From positions 239,944-303,943 of the forward strand of contig CAKVCL010000001.1 of the NCBI GenBank assembly GCA_934725855.1: a DNA stretch of 64,000 nt. Direction: 5' to 3'. The translations under genes were made by a program, and so were the position numbers. Below the pieces are notes generated by a model. The model saw nothing but the letters and a program-made list of their open reading frames with translations. It was not told where the DNA came from and did no database searches. Shown piece after piece: positions 18,247-27,323 of the stretch (the first letter of the stretch is position 1; every line of letters begins with the position of its first letter). The DNA is from an uncultured Cellulosilyticum sp. (GTDB lineage: Bacteria; Bacillota; Clostridia; Lachnospirales; Cellulosilyticaceae).

Positions 18247-19527
18247 TTATATGTTTTCAATACTAACCTTTTTATGAATAGAACAAATGATTCGTCTTTG
18301 AATTCCCGATAAGCTTGTTAGTAGTATCACCCTGCCCCCCCAAAGCGTTTGAATATATTTTAGCGTTTCTGTGGCATATCCTAAATTAAGTTCTTTTCCA
18401 TCTACGACATGCTCTAACACCAGCGTATTTTCAGCCTGTTGGACTTCCTTCACTTGAACAATTGGAACGGACCCCATACCTACTTCATTTGCCAAGGTAT
18501 TTCGAATTTTTTTATAACCTTCGTCATCTGCCACCTCAGAAATCACATAATAACGTTCTTCTTCTTGGAACTGACATAAGTGACTGGCTAATGCGATATC
18601 TAGTGTAAGATATTTACGAATAAATGAAGCATCTCTTTCTTGCTCACGAATAGGTAATAATTTTTTGAAATCCCTATCAAAATGCTCGTACAAAGACTCC
18701 CAGATTTTAAACCCTAAATGATAAGGATTAAGTTGCCCTGCGGATTGACAAACTACCCCATTATGCACCTTATAAAATTCAAATGCCAATTCTTGAGGAA
18801 GTTTCAGTTGTTTTAAGATATGATAGTGACAGAAGGTTGCCCATCCTTCATTAATGATCTTTGTTTCAATCTGTGGATAAAAATACTGGCTTTCTTCTTC
18901 TACAATGTGTAAAATATCCTTTTGCCACTCCTCTAATTTGCCAAATCGTCCAAGAAACGCCAGTAAATTGGTGCATGGATATTCTATTTCAGGACTTTCA
19001 CTAAGTTCCTTCTTATCAAACGAATGGCTTTGATAACGAATAGAATGTGCAGCATCTAGTATTTGTTCAACTGCTTCATAACCAATACTTGGATCATGTA
19101 TATAGCTTCTGATTCGATCTGCATGGTTTTTAAACTTCTCAACGGTTGATTTTGCTCTCGTATAAGTTTTAAATAAGCGATTATTTTTAAAGAAGTCATT
19201 ATGTCCATATACATGAGCAATCGTTAAAATCTGAAGTAATAAGGTATTATCTTTCATCAAGTAGGCAATACAAGGATCAGAATTAATGACCATTTCATAA
19301 GGCAGCCCTGATAAATTGTACTTATACGCTGTTTTTAGACGCTCATAGGTCTTTCCATAACTCCAATGGGAATAATGCGAAGGCATTCCTACATAAGCTT
19401 CATAACAAAGCATATCCTCAAAGCTAATCACTTCAAATTCTTGGGTATAATAATCTAAACCCATCTCTTTAGCAATCTTTTCGATGCATTCGTTATAGCG
19501 CCCGAGGTCCTTTATGGTGTAGTTCAT
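18247..19527 (-). CDS. spoVR: SpoVR family protein
   Basis: In Bacillus SpoVR is needed for proper spore cortex formation; its E. coli relative YcgB sits with the PrkA and YhbH homologues in the same regulon. Family blocks visible include YEAYVGMPSHYSHWSYGK (near residue 43), LPYEMVINSDPCIAYLMKDN (near 75), AHVYGHNDFF (near 105) and INEGWATFCHYHIL (near 227), a conserved His/Glu cluster that suggests a metalloenzyme-like core, though no activity is established. 426 residues is slightly short of the Bacillus protein. Its ATG overlaps the yhbH stop (ATGA). Confidence 0.95.
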   Translation of the reverse strand: MNYTIKDLGRYNECIEKIAKEMGLDYYTQEFEVISFEDMLCYEAYVGMPSHYSHWSYGKTYERLKTAYKYNLSGLPYEMVINSDPCIAYLMKDNTLLLQILTIAHVYGHNDFFKNNRLFKTYTRAKSTVEKFKNHADRIRSYIHDPSIGYEAVEQILDAAHSIRYQSHSFDKKELSESPEIEYPCTNLLAFLGRFGKLEEWQKDILHIVEEESQYFYPQIETKIINEGWATFCHYHILKQLKLPQELAFEFYKVHNGVVCQSAGQLNPYHLGFKIWESLYEHFDRDFKKLLPIREQERDASFIRKYLTLDIALASHLCQFQEEERYYVISEVADDEGYKKIRNTLANEVGMGSVPIVQVKEVQQAENTLVLEHVVDGKELNLGYATETLKYIQTLWGGRVILLTSLSGIQRRIICSIHKKVSIENI

Positions 19528-20741
19528 GATCGCACCTCTTCTCTTTTTCCTTTGCTTTCAATGGCAAGCATCTGAACAAAAGCAGGCCAAACATCTTCTT
19601 TTCTTGAAATCTTGACCGCTGTAAAATTAGGTTTTCGAATATCTTCCAAATAACGGCTCATAATGGTACTGGTATAGCTACTCGTTTTGATTTCACCATA
19701 CCCAAACAAATTACATAATTCACACAGACGATTTCCTAGTGCCACCGCTTGATCATTGTCTTCTCCCCAGTTGTCTCCATCACTACAATGAAACGTATAA
19801 ATGTTCCAATTGCTAGGTGAATAACGCTCCTCAATGAGTTCAATGGCTTTTTCATAGCCGCTGCTAATATACGTTCCCCCACTTTCACCGCGATGAAAGA
19901 AATCATCTTCACTCACTTCTTTTGCGACCGTTGTATGGGCAATAAAAGCAATCTCAACATTAATATAACGAATGCTTAAAAACTGATACAGTAAGAAATA
20001 AAAGCTCCTCGCTAAATATTTTTTGGTTTGCCCCATAGACCCTGACGTATCCATAATGCAAATGACCACTGCATTAGAATCTCGTTTACATTTAGGTTTC
20101 TTATAAAAGTATTTTAGATCCTCTTGATGAAAAGGCACCCTACCCAATGGTTGATGCTCCTCTCCCAACTCTTCTAATGCTTTCATCATCCGTTTTTCTC
20201 TTTTAATCTTTTCAATCACCGTATGCTTTTTAGATAACCTAAAAAGCGGTCCCTTATCTCTTACCCCATTTCGTTTGGAACCATACTGGGTTTCAATCTG
20301 ATTAAACTCCTTATGTTTTAAATAAGGTAAACTAATATCTTCAAACAGGTAATGAATGGCTTCTTCTACTGTAATTTCTGTTTCATAAATTTCTTCACCT
20401 TCTTCATTTCCTGCGCCTTCATCACCCTTCTTACTAGACTCATCAAAATTTTTCTTAGGAATTTTCTTTCCTTTCTCTTCCCCTCCTGTTCCTGAAAAAA
20501 CACCCTGTGTATTTTTCCCATATTTGAAGTAATATTCTTTAAGTCCTTTAATTGGAATCTTAATTTTTCTATGTTTTCCTTTTCCAATGATGCTTTCATC
20601 TGAAATGATACTCCCAATGTTCTCTTTAATACTCTTTTCTACAAGTTCTCTATGTCTTCTACGGTCCTCTACACTACGATCTCTGCTATGCGGTTGAAAC
20701 TCTTTAAAAATGGTATCCATAGGCATCCCTAGTCTTTCCAT
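19524..20741 (-). CDS. yhbH: YhbH/YeaH family protein (DUF444, von Willebrand A-like)
   Basis: Sporulation/stress protein found with PrkA and SpoVR. A basic N-terminal block SRDRSVEDRRRHRELVEKSI (near residue 18-38) is characteristic. A Lys/Glu-rich linker follows. The C-terminal VWA-like domain begins with the MIDAS-type DTSGSMGQ near residue 233 and continues HTTVAKEV and GGTYISSGY. The 5' end overlaps prkA by 13 bases; ATGs at residues 6 and 8 are alternative starts, and AGGGA lies before the latter. Order prkA-yhbH-spoVR with overlaps indicates one operon and probably one complex or pathway; the molecular role is unknown. Confidence 0.94.
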   Translation of the reverse strand: MERLGMPMDTIFKEFQPHSRDRSVEDRRRHRELVEKSIKENIGSIISDESIIGKGKHRKIKIPIKGLKEYYFKYGKNTQGVFSGTGGEEKGKKIPKKNFDESSKKGDEGAGNEEGEEIYETEITVEEAIHYLFEDISLPYLKHKEFNQIETQYGSKRNGVRDKGPLFRLSKKHTVIEKIKREKRMMKALEELGEEHQPLGRVPFHQEDLKYFYKKPKCKRDSNAVVICIMDTSGSMGQTKKYLARSFYFLLYQFLSIRYINVEIAFIAHTTVAKEVSEDDFFHRGESGGTYISSGYEKAIELIEERYSPSNWNIYTFHCSDGDNWGEDNDQAVALGNRLCELCNLFGYGEIKTSSYTSTIMSRYLEDIRKPNFTAVKISRKEDVWPAFVQMLAIESKGKREEVRS

Positions 20742-22651
20742 AGATTATTGGCTGCATATTTTAAGATGACATTGCAACAATGATCACAATAACCATTTGC
20801 TTTCATCTCTTCAACCATTGCATCGTACTTAATATTTTGCTCTTTATCCCTTACCTTACTTTGTGTAATGATACGAGATAATTCTCGAACAGAGGCCGTT
20901 AATTTCTTTTCGATCGCTTCTTTAAGAGGTTCATAAGAACGATAATCCACCTTACCACCATTACGAACAATAGAGAACATATAAGCTGTCACATCTTGTC
21001 TGAAGCCTTTCGCACCTGCTTGAGTAATGCCTAATTGTTCCTCAATAGAACGCATAAACTCTTCATCAGGTGATAATTCCTCACCCGTATTAGCATCTTT
21101 AAGTTTTGTTTTATTCGCATAAGCTTCTGCATGATCAAGATAATTATTAAACAAATCTTCTGCCTGTTCTTTGTACCCATGAATAAAGGCTTTGGTCACT
21201 TCTTTTTCTAAAATCTTATGGTATTCTTTCTTAACCGTTTCTTGCAAAAAGCCTAAATACTTTTTCTTTAACTCATCAGATGTCGTCATTTCTTTGACTT
21301 CTCTTAATAAAACATCAATCAGTGCTATTGGATTAATACAATGACATTCAGATTCTGAAAGAGCAATATCAATGGCTTTAAAAATAAAACGCGTCGAAAC
21401 GCCAGACATACCTTCTCTTTCTGCTTCATCTTTGAGTTCTAAAATATCAATGCGCTTGGTGGTTCCTTTTTCAATAATTTCTTCACCATTATAAATTTTA
21501 AGTTTAGTCAGTGGATCTACTTTAGCCGATGGCGATAATCTCGTTAGAATGGCAAACATAGCTGCCATTTCTAATGTATGCGGCGCAATATGAGAATTAA
21601 AATTAGCATGTTTTAACATCTTCTCATAAATTTTAACTTCTTCATTCAGTTCTAGACAATAGGGTACTTCAATCTTTACGATACGGTCTAAAATCGCTTC
21701 ATTGGTATGATCTGCTTTAAACTTATTCCACTCTGCTTCATTAGAATGGGCTAAAATAACCCCATCAAAATAAATCATTGCATTTTTCCCTGGTGAAGGA
21801 ATATTTTTTTCTTGTGTTGCGGTGATCATAGTATGTAAATATTCCACATCATTTTTAAACACTTCAATAAACTCAACAATGCCTCTATTTCCTACATTAA
21901 AAGCACCATTTAATGATAAAACTCTTGGATCATCTTCCGGATAAAGATCCATCTTTGAAATATCCACTGAGCCTACTAAAATGGATGTGTCTTGATTATT
22001 AGGATCTACTGGTGGCACAACCCCGATTCCCTTTCTTGAACGTACAGAATAATCCGTTTGAATGACAGGAAAGCGTTCATACTCTCCATTAAATTCATGG
22101 ATGAGTCGATACTTACAAACGGGGCATAAATCCCCTTCAATGTGAATGCCTAATAAAGCTTCAATCTGAGGTCTAAGATGCTTGGGTAACAAATGCAAAG
22201 GTTCTTCCCGCATTGGGCAGCCTTCTAATGCATAAATCGGAGGACTACTTTCTAATAAACGCTTAATGGCATCAATTAGTGAAGATTTTCCTGCGCCCAC
22301 AGGCCCTACTAAATAAAGTACCTGCCTAGCTTCCTCCCCTTTCATTGCAGCAGAACAAAAATATCTAGCAATTTTCATAATCGTCTTGTCGATGCCAAAA
22401 AAATCATTTTTAAAGTAGTCATAACGCTTAAGAATTTCTTTTCCATAAATTCGCATCAATCTTGCGTCTTCTTCTGTTTTAATGGGTTCCACTCCGTGTT
22501 CCATTAATAAATCATAAACTCTTGCATGGGCAAGTTTGTAGACGCTAGGCGATTCCTTTAATATATCTAAATACTCTAAAAAGGTACCTTTGAAGCGATT
22601 TTTTCTGCGTTCTTTTCGGTCTTCAATAATAAGCTTTGAAAAATCCACCAT
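20729..22651 (-). CDS. prkA: PrkA AAA-type serine protein kinase/protease
   Basis: A AAA+ ATPase with reported protein kinase, and in later work protease, activity, involved in sporulation or starvation response (YeaG in enterics). The P-loop VGPVGAGKSSLID lies near residue 115, a cysteine pair CPVC near 178, the AAA Walker B region YFDGVILAHSNEAEW near 298, and the PrkA C-terminal domain ends with the CDHCC cluster. I choose the ATG at 22649-22651 (MVDFSKLI) because AAAGGAG is 8 bases upstream; a GTG 9 bases earlier is too close. 640 residues is normal. Confidence 0.96.
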   Translation of the reverse strand: MVDFSKLIIEDRKERRKNRFKGTFLEYLDILKESPSVYKLAHARVYDLLMEHGVEPIKTEEDARLMRIYGKEILKRYDYFKNDFFGIDKTIMKIARYFCSAAMKGEEARQVLYLVGPVGAGKSSLIDAIKRLLESSPPIYALEGCPMREEPLHLLPKHLRPQIEALLGIHIEGDLCPVCKYRLIHEFNGEYERFPVIQTDYSVRSRKGIGVVPPVDPNNQDTSILVGSVDISKMDLYPEDDPRVLSLNGAFNVGNRGIVEFIEVFKNDVEYLHTMITATQEKNIPSPGKNAMIYFDGVILAHSNEAEWNKFKADHTNEAILDRIVKIEVPYCLELNEEVKIYEKMLKHANFNSHIAPHTLEMAAMFAILTRLSPSAKVDPLTKLKIYNGEEIIEKGTTKRIDILELKDEAEREGMSGVSTRFIFKAIDIALSESECHCINPIALIDVLLREVKEMTTSDELKKKYLGFLQETVKKEYHKILEKEVTKAFIHGYKEQAEDLFNNYLDHAEAYANKTKLKDANTGEELSPDEEFMRSIEEQLGITQAGAKGFRQDVTAYMFSIVRNGGKVDYRSYEPLKEAIEKKLTASVRELSRIITQSKVRDKEQNIKYDAMVEEMKANGYCDHCCNVILKYAANNLWKD

Positions 22652-22723
22652 ATATTTCACTCCTTTTTCGGTAGAAGGTCTCTATAAAATATATGGTAGA
22701 TTGTATGAATACATGCTTATTTT

Positions 22724-23941
22724 TTATGCTTTATAATAAGTTGTACAGTATGCCCTAATATCTTTATAAGCATAGTAGACTTCACCAGACAAATCTTGTA
22801 TTCGTTTAAGCTTTCTTAGAGGAACCTCCTTAAAGCAAGAAGCCATATATTCCTGTGGAATATAAAGTGCCTCTCCCACTAAAATACCTTTGATACTATA
22901 TTTCATATAACATACTGACTTTCTCACATTATTTTCAAGACATTCATTAATTTTAAGTGGCACACTTAATGTTTTTATGGTTTCACAAAGGTACTCTTCT
23001 CCTGCAATACTATAATCTTCTTTGCCTTTTGGGCTAACAAGTTTCATATCAACATCCATATAGATCATCCCTTTTAATCTAGGATAAAGAGGTAAAACTT
23101 CTTTATAAAATAGTGCTAACTGATTTTCAGCTTGTGCTAATGTATAAGCATGATCTACATTAGAATAATGTGAAACCGCCAATGCGGATATCATCATCGG
23201 CTTGTCTTCTTGAAAAGACTTGTACCAATAATCTAGAGCATTTAGCCCATTATAGCGATAAAGCTCTCCTTTTTTATAATTAGGAATATACACATTGAGT
23301 CCCACCCAGTCTACATAACCTTTTCCTGGATAAAACAAAGCCATATCCGAAATTCTTGTGTCATCACTACTCCATACAACCGTTACATCTGGTAAGTATT
23401 TGTGTAAAATCTCATAAGCTCTTTGATACGTTTCTCGATATAAACTGACATCGTAATTCTTCTCAGTTAAAGGATACAACTCCACAAATACGGGTGTCTG
23501 ATAGCTTAATTTCAAATCAAAGATTAATTGATATAAAGAGGTTAAATCATATTGCTCATTAAGCATTAATTTGATATAAGGCACTTTTTTTTGTGCAATG
23601 CACCTTAATATATCCTGTTTTGAAATACCTTGTTCCTTATTGTACATCAACACTTTAAATGTTTGTTTTTGCCCAACTAAAGTCTCATACTTTAATAAAT
23701 CACCCCCAACGGCTTGATCCTTTTCAACATAAGCGCCTGTATAAATGCCTTCCTCAGGCTCATATTTTCCAAAATGAGTTTCTTCTAAAACATATACTTC
23801 AACGGGTAATTCCTTTTTAAAAAACTCCTGATTTGAAACGGTTTCATTTTGAAACGATTTTCTTTGACTGCATCCTACGCCAATTAAACTCATTGATAAA
23901 CTCATGCATAAAAAAAATAATCTAATGGTTGTGAATTTCAT
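22724..23941 (-). CDS. Putative lipoprotein with GH26-like (mannanase fold) domain, probably non-catalytic
   Basis: The N-terminus KFTTIRLFFLCMSLSMSLIG followed by VGC looks like a lipoprotein signal (Cys near residue 24, with Gly rather than Leu at -3), so the protein is probably membrane-anchored outside the cell. The middle resembles family 26 glycoside hydrolases: PVFVELYPL near residue 150 sits where the acid/base Glu occurs, and FYPGKGYVDWVGLNVY near 205 matches the conserved strand. At the nucleophile position the sequence reads MMISALAV, with Ala where Glu is expected, so hydrolysis is doubtful. The last ~100 residues are unfamiliar. GGAGGTGA precedes the ATG. It may bind glycans or act in spore or wall surfaces; that is speculative. 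Confidence 0.6.
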   Translation of the reverse strand: MKFTTIRLFFLCMSLSMSLIGVGCSQRKSFQNETVSNQEFFKKELPVEVYVLEETHFGKYEPEEGIYTGAYVEKDQAVGGDLLKYETLVGQKQTFKVLMYNKEQGISKQDILRCIAQKKVPYIKLMLNEQYDLTSLYQLIFDLKLSYQTPVFVELYPLTEKNYDVSLYRETYQRAYEILHKYLPDVTVVWSSDDTRISDMALFYPGKGYVDWVGLNVYIPNYKKGELYRYNGLNALDYWYKSFQEDKPMMISALAVSHYSNVDHAYTLAQAENQLALFYKEVLPLYPRLKGMIYMDVDMKLVSPKGKEDYSIAGEEYLCETIKTLSVPLKINECLENNVRKSVCYMKYSIKGILVGEALYIPQEYMASCFKEVPLRKLKRIQDLSGEVYYAYKDIRAYCTTYYKA

Positions 23942-24013
23942 ATACTCACCTCCATTAGATTATGGTCATGATTTTATTATTTTATTCCATTTAATATGTT
24001 TTTCTTTATTTTA

Positions 24014-24550
24014 TTAGGTTTCTGTCTGGATCATATACTGCTCTAACGCTTTTAGATAATGCAGATATAATCCTCCTTCTATTGGAATTTTATACTTTGG
24101 ATTAAACCTCTCATAAGGAATCGATTTACGACCACCATTTAGTGCTTCTTTATAAAAAGGTGCTAATTCAGAAATAGGCAAGAAAAAGTACTCATCAAAC
24201 TTTTTAAAATAAACAATCAAAAAAGCGATCCCGCCCTGCTTACTAAAAGCCTCCATAAAAGCAACTTGGTGTGCATGAATATTGCTAATCGGCAAAAAAT
24301 TCTTGGTTGTTTCTTTGGCATCAAAGCAAATCGCTACCCCTTGTACGACACCTATATAATCGACTGTACTTTTTTTCTCAAAATAAGCCAGTGTAATGGT
24401 TCGATTCTCTGAATCAATACGAATAGGCTTAATGGGTGTCGGGATTTTTTGTACAACTGCTAGCCCTTTTTCATTGTATAACTCATTGGTTCGATTAATC
24501 TGTTCTTCTAATTCGTCGCCCCTTAATCCCCTACTATTCCAATAACCCAT
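24014..24550 (-). CDS. recU: Holliday junction resolvase RecU
   Basis: Resolves four-way DNA junctions during recombination and chromosome segregation. The nuclease core is visible as DYIGVVQGVAICFDAKET (Asp near residue 68, then Asp-x-Lys near 80), with a downstream HQVAFMEAF helix and FFLPI, all typical of RecU. N-terminal RGLRGDELEEQINRTNELY matches the family arm that docks on DNA. 178 residues is slightly shorter than Bacillus RecU (206). In many Firmicutes recU adjoins ponA; here it stands alone, divergent from a helical-repeat gene. AAGGAG precedes the ATG. Confidence 0.95.
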   Translation of the reverse strand: MGYWNSRGLRGDELEEQINRTNELYNEKGLAVVQKIPTPIKPIRIDSENRTITLAYFEKKSTVDYIGVVQGVAICFDAKETTKNFLPISNIHAHQVAFMEAFSKQGGIAFLIVYFKKFDEYFFLPISELAPFYKEALNGGRKSIPYERFNPKYKIPIEGGLYLHYLKALEQYMIQTET

Positions 24551-24567
24551 ATTTCTTCTCCTTCTTC

Positions 24568-24596
24568 TTGATTTTTTTATCTATTTCAGCTATGAT
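24568..24596 (+). promoter_or_regulatory. Promoter of the helical-repeat gene
   Basis: TTGATT (24568-24573), a 17-base spacer and TATGAT (24591-24596) form a sigma-A-like promoter. The start near 24603 puts the AGGAGGTGA at 24623 about 20 bases into the transcript, consistent with translation beginning at 24636. Confidence 0.6.
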
Positions 24597-24635
24597 TGAA
24601 TTGTTAAATAATTCCATCTTTTAGGAGGTGATCGT

Positions 24636-25505
24636 ATTCTACGTTATCTTGCTTTCTTACTTAAATGTAATCATAAACATATTCCGTACTTCTCATCCTC
24701 CGCTTTAGAACAAGCTAAGCTTTTAGCTGAGAATAATCTATCTTTTCTAGCAGGTATTCACTATTTAGATTGTAAGCAGTACGTGGATGCCTCTTTATGC
24801 TTTGAAAAAGCTAAAGCTTATAAACATCTTGTTATTGCTTACGCCAAATCGGGAAGTTACAGTAAAGCACTGGATCTAGCCGATGAAAAAGGCTTCTATG
24901 AACTAGGTGCTAAAATAGCAATCCATATTGAAGATTATAGACAAGCTGCTTATTTTTACAGTTTTTTCGATCCAAGCCATGCGGCAAAACTTTACCGTGA
25001 TTTGGCATGTTATTATGAAGCAGGCTATTGCTATCTGGTTTTATCTGATGTTCTAAATGCCATTGATATGTTTCATCGTTGCAAGGATAAAGTTCATAAA
25101 ACCCAAGGTTTAAAACAAGCTTCTGAATATGCACTCGTTCTATTTCTTTCAAAAGATTATCTAACAGCCTTTAGATTGTTTATTGCATTAGATGACTTCT
25201 ATTCTGCGCTCGAATGTGCCAAGAAGCTTAATGAACCTGAACTCATTCAGTCCTGTAAGCGTCTTATTGGCTATGATGAAGCTAGTAAACAACATTATCT
25301 TTTTGCCGCTCAATGTCTTGAAGATTTTTCACCTAAAGAAGCCTTATGTTTTTACGCGAAATCTGGAGACTACGACTCTCAAATCAGACTGTTTCTTAAA
25401 GCAGGTGAATATGAAAAAGCCATCAAGGTTTGCTATCTCCATCATAATTTAAATAAAGCTTATGAAATTGCCTCTATTTATAATCCTGAACTACTTAGTT
25501 CTTAA
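24636..25505 (+). CDS. Helical (TPR-like) repeat protein, apparent ATT start codon
   Basis: No named family recognised. The product is a string of helix pairs rich in A-x-x-Y-x-x-A patterns (AGIHYLDCKQYVDASLCFEKA; LACYYEAGYCYLVLSDVLNA; FAAQCLEDFSPKEALCFYA), like TPR or related solenoids that bind partner proteins, with about ten Cys. Coding continues in frame upstream of the first GTG (24783) to an ATT at 24636, and this stretch (ALEQAKLLAENNLSFLAG) has the same helical character. No ATG, GTG or TTG occurs in that extension, but AGGAGG lies 7 bases before the ATT, and an in-frame stop is at 24609. I therefore propose initiation at ATT, giving 289 residues; otherwise a start mutation. Confidence 0.65.
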   Translation: MLRYLAFLLKCNHKHIPYFSSSALEQAKLLAENNLSFLAGIHYLDCKQYVDASLCFEKAKAYKHLVIAYAKSGSYSKALDLADEKGFYELGAKIAIHIEDYRQAAYFYSFFDPSHAAKLYRDLACYYEAGYCYLVLSDVLNAIDMFHRCKDKVHKTQGLKQASEYALVLFLSKDYLTAFRLFIALDDFYSALECAKKLNEPELIQSCKRLIGYDEASKQHYLFAAQCLEDFSPKEALCFYAKSGDYDSQIRLFLKAGEYEKAIKVCYLHHNLNKAYEIASIYNPELLSS

Positions 25506-25574
25506 GTAGGCTTATTTTTTTCCTTAGCTATAGGATTTAAATACAAGCTCCTTCTATCATTCTTATAGAAGCAT

Positions 25575-25642
25575 AAAAGACTCCTTCTTTAATTCCTTAT
25601 GTTCCCTACATAAACGAATTGAGATGAAGTCTTTTTATTTTT
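25575..25642. terminator. Bidirectional terminator after the helical-repeat gene
   Basis: AAAAGACT and AGTCTTTT form the base, extended by CTTC/GAAG and AATTC/GAATT with internal mismatches, and capped by TTATGT/ACATAA. T runs follow on plus; A-rich DNA on the other side suits the convergent pseudouridine synthase gene. Confidence 0.75.
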
Positions 25643-25643
25643 A

Positions 25644-26612
25644 TTAAATAATATGCTCACCTGTACAAATCTCTGAATAAATACGTGGCGCTGGCACAGT
25701 AAATACTCGGTCCTGTAAATAAGTTAGCGGTGCTTTGCATAACTCAAATTTTACCTTATAAGCACATAAAATCTGATATTTTAATCCATATTTTTGCTCA
25801 AAATATTGATTTTCAATAGGGTCTCCATACTTTGGATCTCCAATAATAGGATGACCAATTTGACTTAAATGCGCACGAATTTGATGTGTTTTTCCCGTAA
25901 CCAGCTGAACTTCCACTAATGTATAGCGTCCATTTGTTTTTAATGGTAAGATTCTTGTTTCAACTGGCTTAGAACCTTCCACATATTCTGTCGTAATACT
26001 TACTTCATTTTTGCCTTCGTAGCGTTTATGGTAGCCTTTTAAAATCATAGGTGCTGTCACACGTCCTAACACAATGCACATATAATACTTCGAAATTTCC
26101 TTTGTTTGCAACATACTACTTAAACTTTGCAAAGTGGCTATATTCTTACCTACTAAAACAATGCCTGCTGTATTACGATCTAAGCGATTACAAGGTGCAG
26201 GAGTAAATCCTTTGCTTATCTCAGGATCATAGCTTCCATTTTCCTTTAAATAATATAAAACTTCATCTGCAAGTGAATGACTTTCTGGCGTATCTTTTTG
26301 TGTTAAAAGTCCCATTGGCTTATTCACAATCAGTAAATGAGCATCCTCATAAACCGTTTCAAAGTGAATCCCCACCTTCTTAATCTCTTTTTGAGATTCT
26401 AGCGTTGCCATCTGTTCCTCTCTAAAAAATAACTTAATACTATCGTTTACTTGTAAAATTTCATTGCCTTTAGGTTTTTTTCCATTTAGTTTAATTTTAT
26501 TCGTACGCATGCCTTTATAAATTAAACTTTTAGGGCATTCATTTAAATATTTTAATAAAAACTTATCTAGTCTCTGATTTGCTTCTAATGAAGTGATTTC
26601 AATTTGTCTCAT
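25644..26612 (-). CDS. RluA-family 23S rRNA pseudouridine synthase (RluC/RluD-like)
   Basis: Isomerises uridine to pseudouridine in structured RNA. The N-terminal S4-like domain runs to about residue 75 (LEANQRLDKFLLKYL). The catalytic motif NRLDRNTAGIVLVGKN near residue 137-152 has the invariant Asp, and GKTHQIRAHLSQIGHPIIGD near 246-265 is the standard late motif. 322 residues fits RluC/RluD, but the exact target position cannot be read from sequence. The ribosome site is weak (GGTGA). It follows the two-helix membrane protein by 11 bases, so they may share a transcript. Confidence 0.93.
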   Translation of the reverse strand: MRQIEITSLEANQRLDKFLLKYLNECPKSLIYKGMRTNKIKLNGKKPKGNEILQVNDSIKLFFREEQMATLESQKEIKKVGIHFETVYEDAHLLIVNKPMGLLTQKDTPESHSLADEVLYYLKENGSYDPEISKGFTPAPCNRLDRNTAGIVLVGKNIATLQSLSSMLQTKEISKYYMCIVLGRVTAPMILKGYHKRYEGKNEVSITTEYVEGSKPVETRILPLKTNGRYTLVEVQLVTGKTHQIRAHLSQIGHPIIGDPKYGDPIENQYFEQKYGLKYQILCAYKVKFELCKAPLTYLQDRVFTVPAPRIYSEICTGEHII

Positions 26613-26623
26613 TCTTTCACCAT

Positions 26624-27172
26624 TTACATTAATATCTCACTAATCTTTGCACCATAGTCGTTAGAGCTTTTTTCTTGCTGCTCTATTTTAGGCATAAACT
26701 TTTTCATTTGCTCCACATTTTGAATGACTAAAAAACAAAGTTGCTTTCTTAAAATGCCTTTCATTTCTAATACTTCTTGTACTGCAGCGCCATATTTTTC
26801 TACTTGCTCTTTCGTATAGGCAATCAAATAAATTTTAGAACCCGCTACGACAATATGCTCAAAATAGGCCGTTCCTTTCGCATAAGGAATAATAGCGCTA
26901 TGTAAAATTTGAATTTCACTTGGCAGTGTTTCAATCAGGCTTGCTATAGCCTCATTGCCATCTTTATAACGGCTAAAACTAATCCACCTTGTAATAAATA
27001 ATGCTGCCCCAATCGCTGTTACGCAGGCACTTACGGTAAATAAATTAGCCCTCGTTTTTGTCAGCCATAACCCCACACCAAAGATGCCAAATACCACCAA
27101 CGTTAAACACATGCCCCAAATAAAATATTTTTTCTTTTGTTTAGCTATATAGTTCTTTTCCTGTAATACCAT
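26624..27172 (-). CDS. Two-helix membrane protein of unknown function
   Basis: Not recognised. Two membrane helices occupy roughly residues 17-36 (YFIWGMCLTLVVFGIFGVGL) and 43-62 (NLFTVSACVTAIGAALFITR), with the N-terminus rich in Lys, so both ends are probably cytoplasmic. The remaining ~120 residues form a soluble domain with alternating strands and helices (AYFEHIVVAGSKIYLIAYTK) and no catalytic motif I can name. AGGTGA precedes the ATG closely. It lies just upstream of the pseudouridine synthase gene on the same strand. Confidence 0.7.
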   Translation of the reverse strand: MVLQEKNYIAKQKKKYFIWGMCLTLVVFGIFGVGLWLTKTRANLFTVSACVTAIGAALFITRWISFSRYKDGNEAIASLIETLPSEIQILHSAIIPYAKGTAYFEHIVVAGSKIYLIAYTKEQVEKYGAAVQEVLEMKGILRKQLCFLVIQNVEQMKKFMPKIEQQEKSSNDYGAKISEILM

Positions 27173-27260
27173 TATCTCACCTATTCTATTTCAAACATAT
27201 TCATTTTCACATATCCCTTATTATAACAAAAACTTTTCTTTTCGTATACGTCTTTATACA

Positions 27261-27320
27261 ATAAAAAATCCTTAAGCCTACTCCTCCAAAATGGCTCATT
27301 TAGGCTTAAGGATTTTTTAT
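27261..27320 (-). terminator. Terminator after the M16C peptidase gene
   Basis: ATAAAAAATCCTTAAGCCTA and TAGGCTTAAGGATTTTTTAT are perfectly complementary over 20 bases with a 20-base loop. On the minus strand it starts 4 bases after the peptidase stop. Confidence 0.92.
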
Positions 27321-27323
27321 CTA

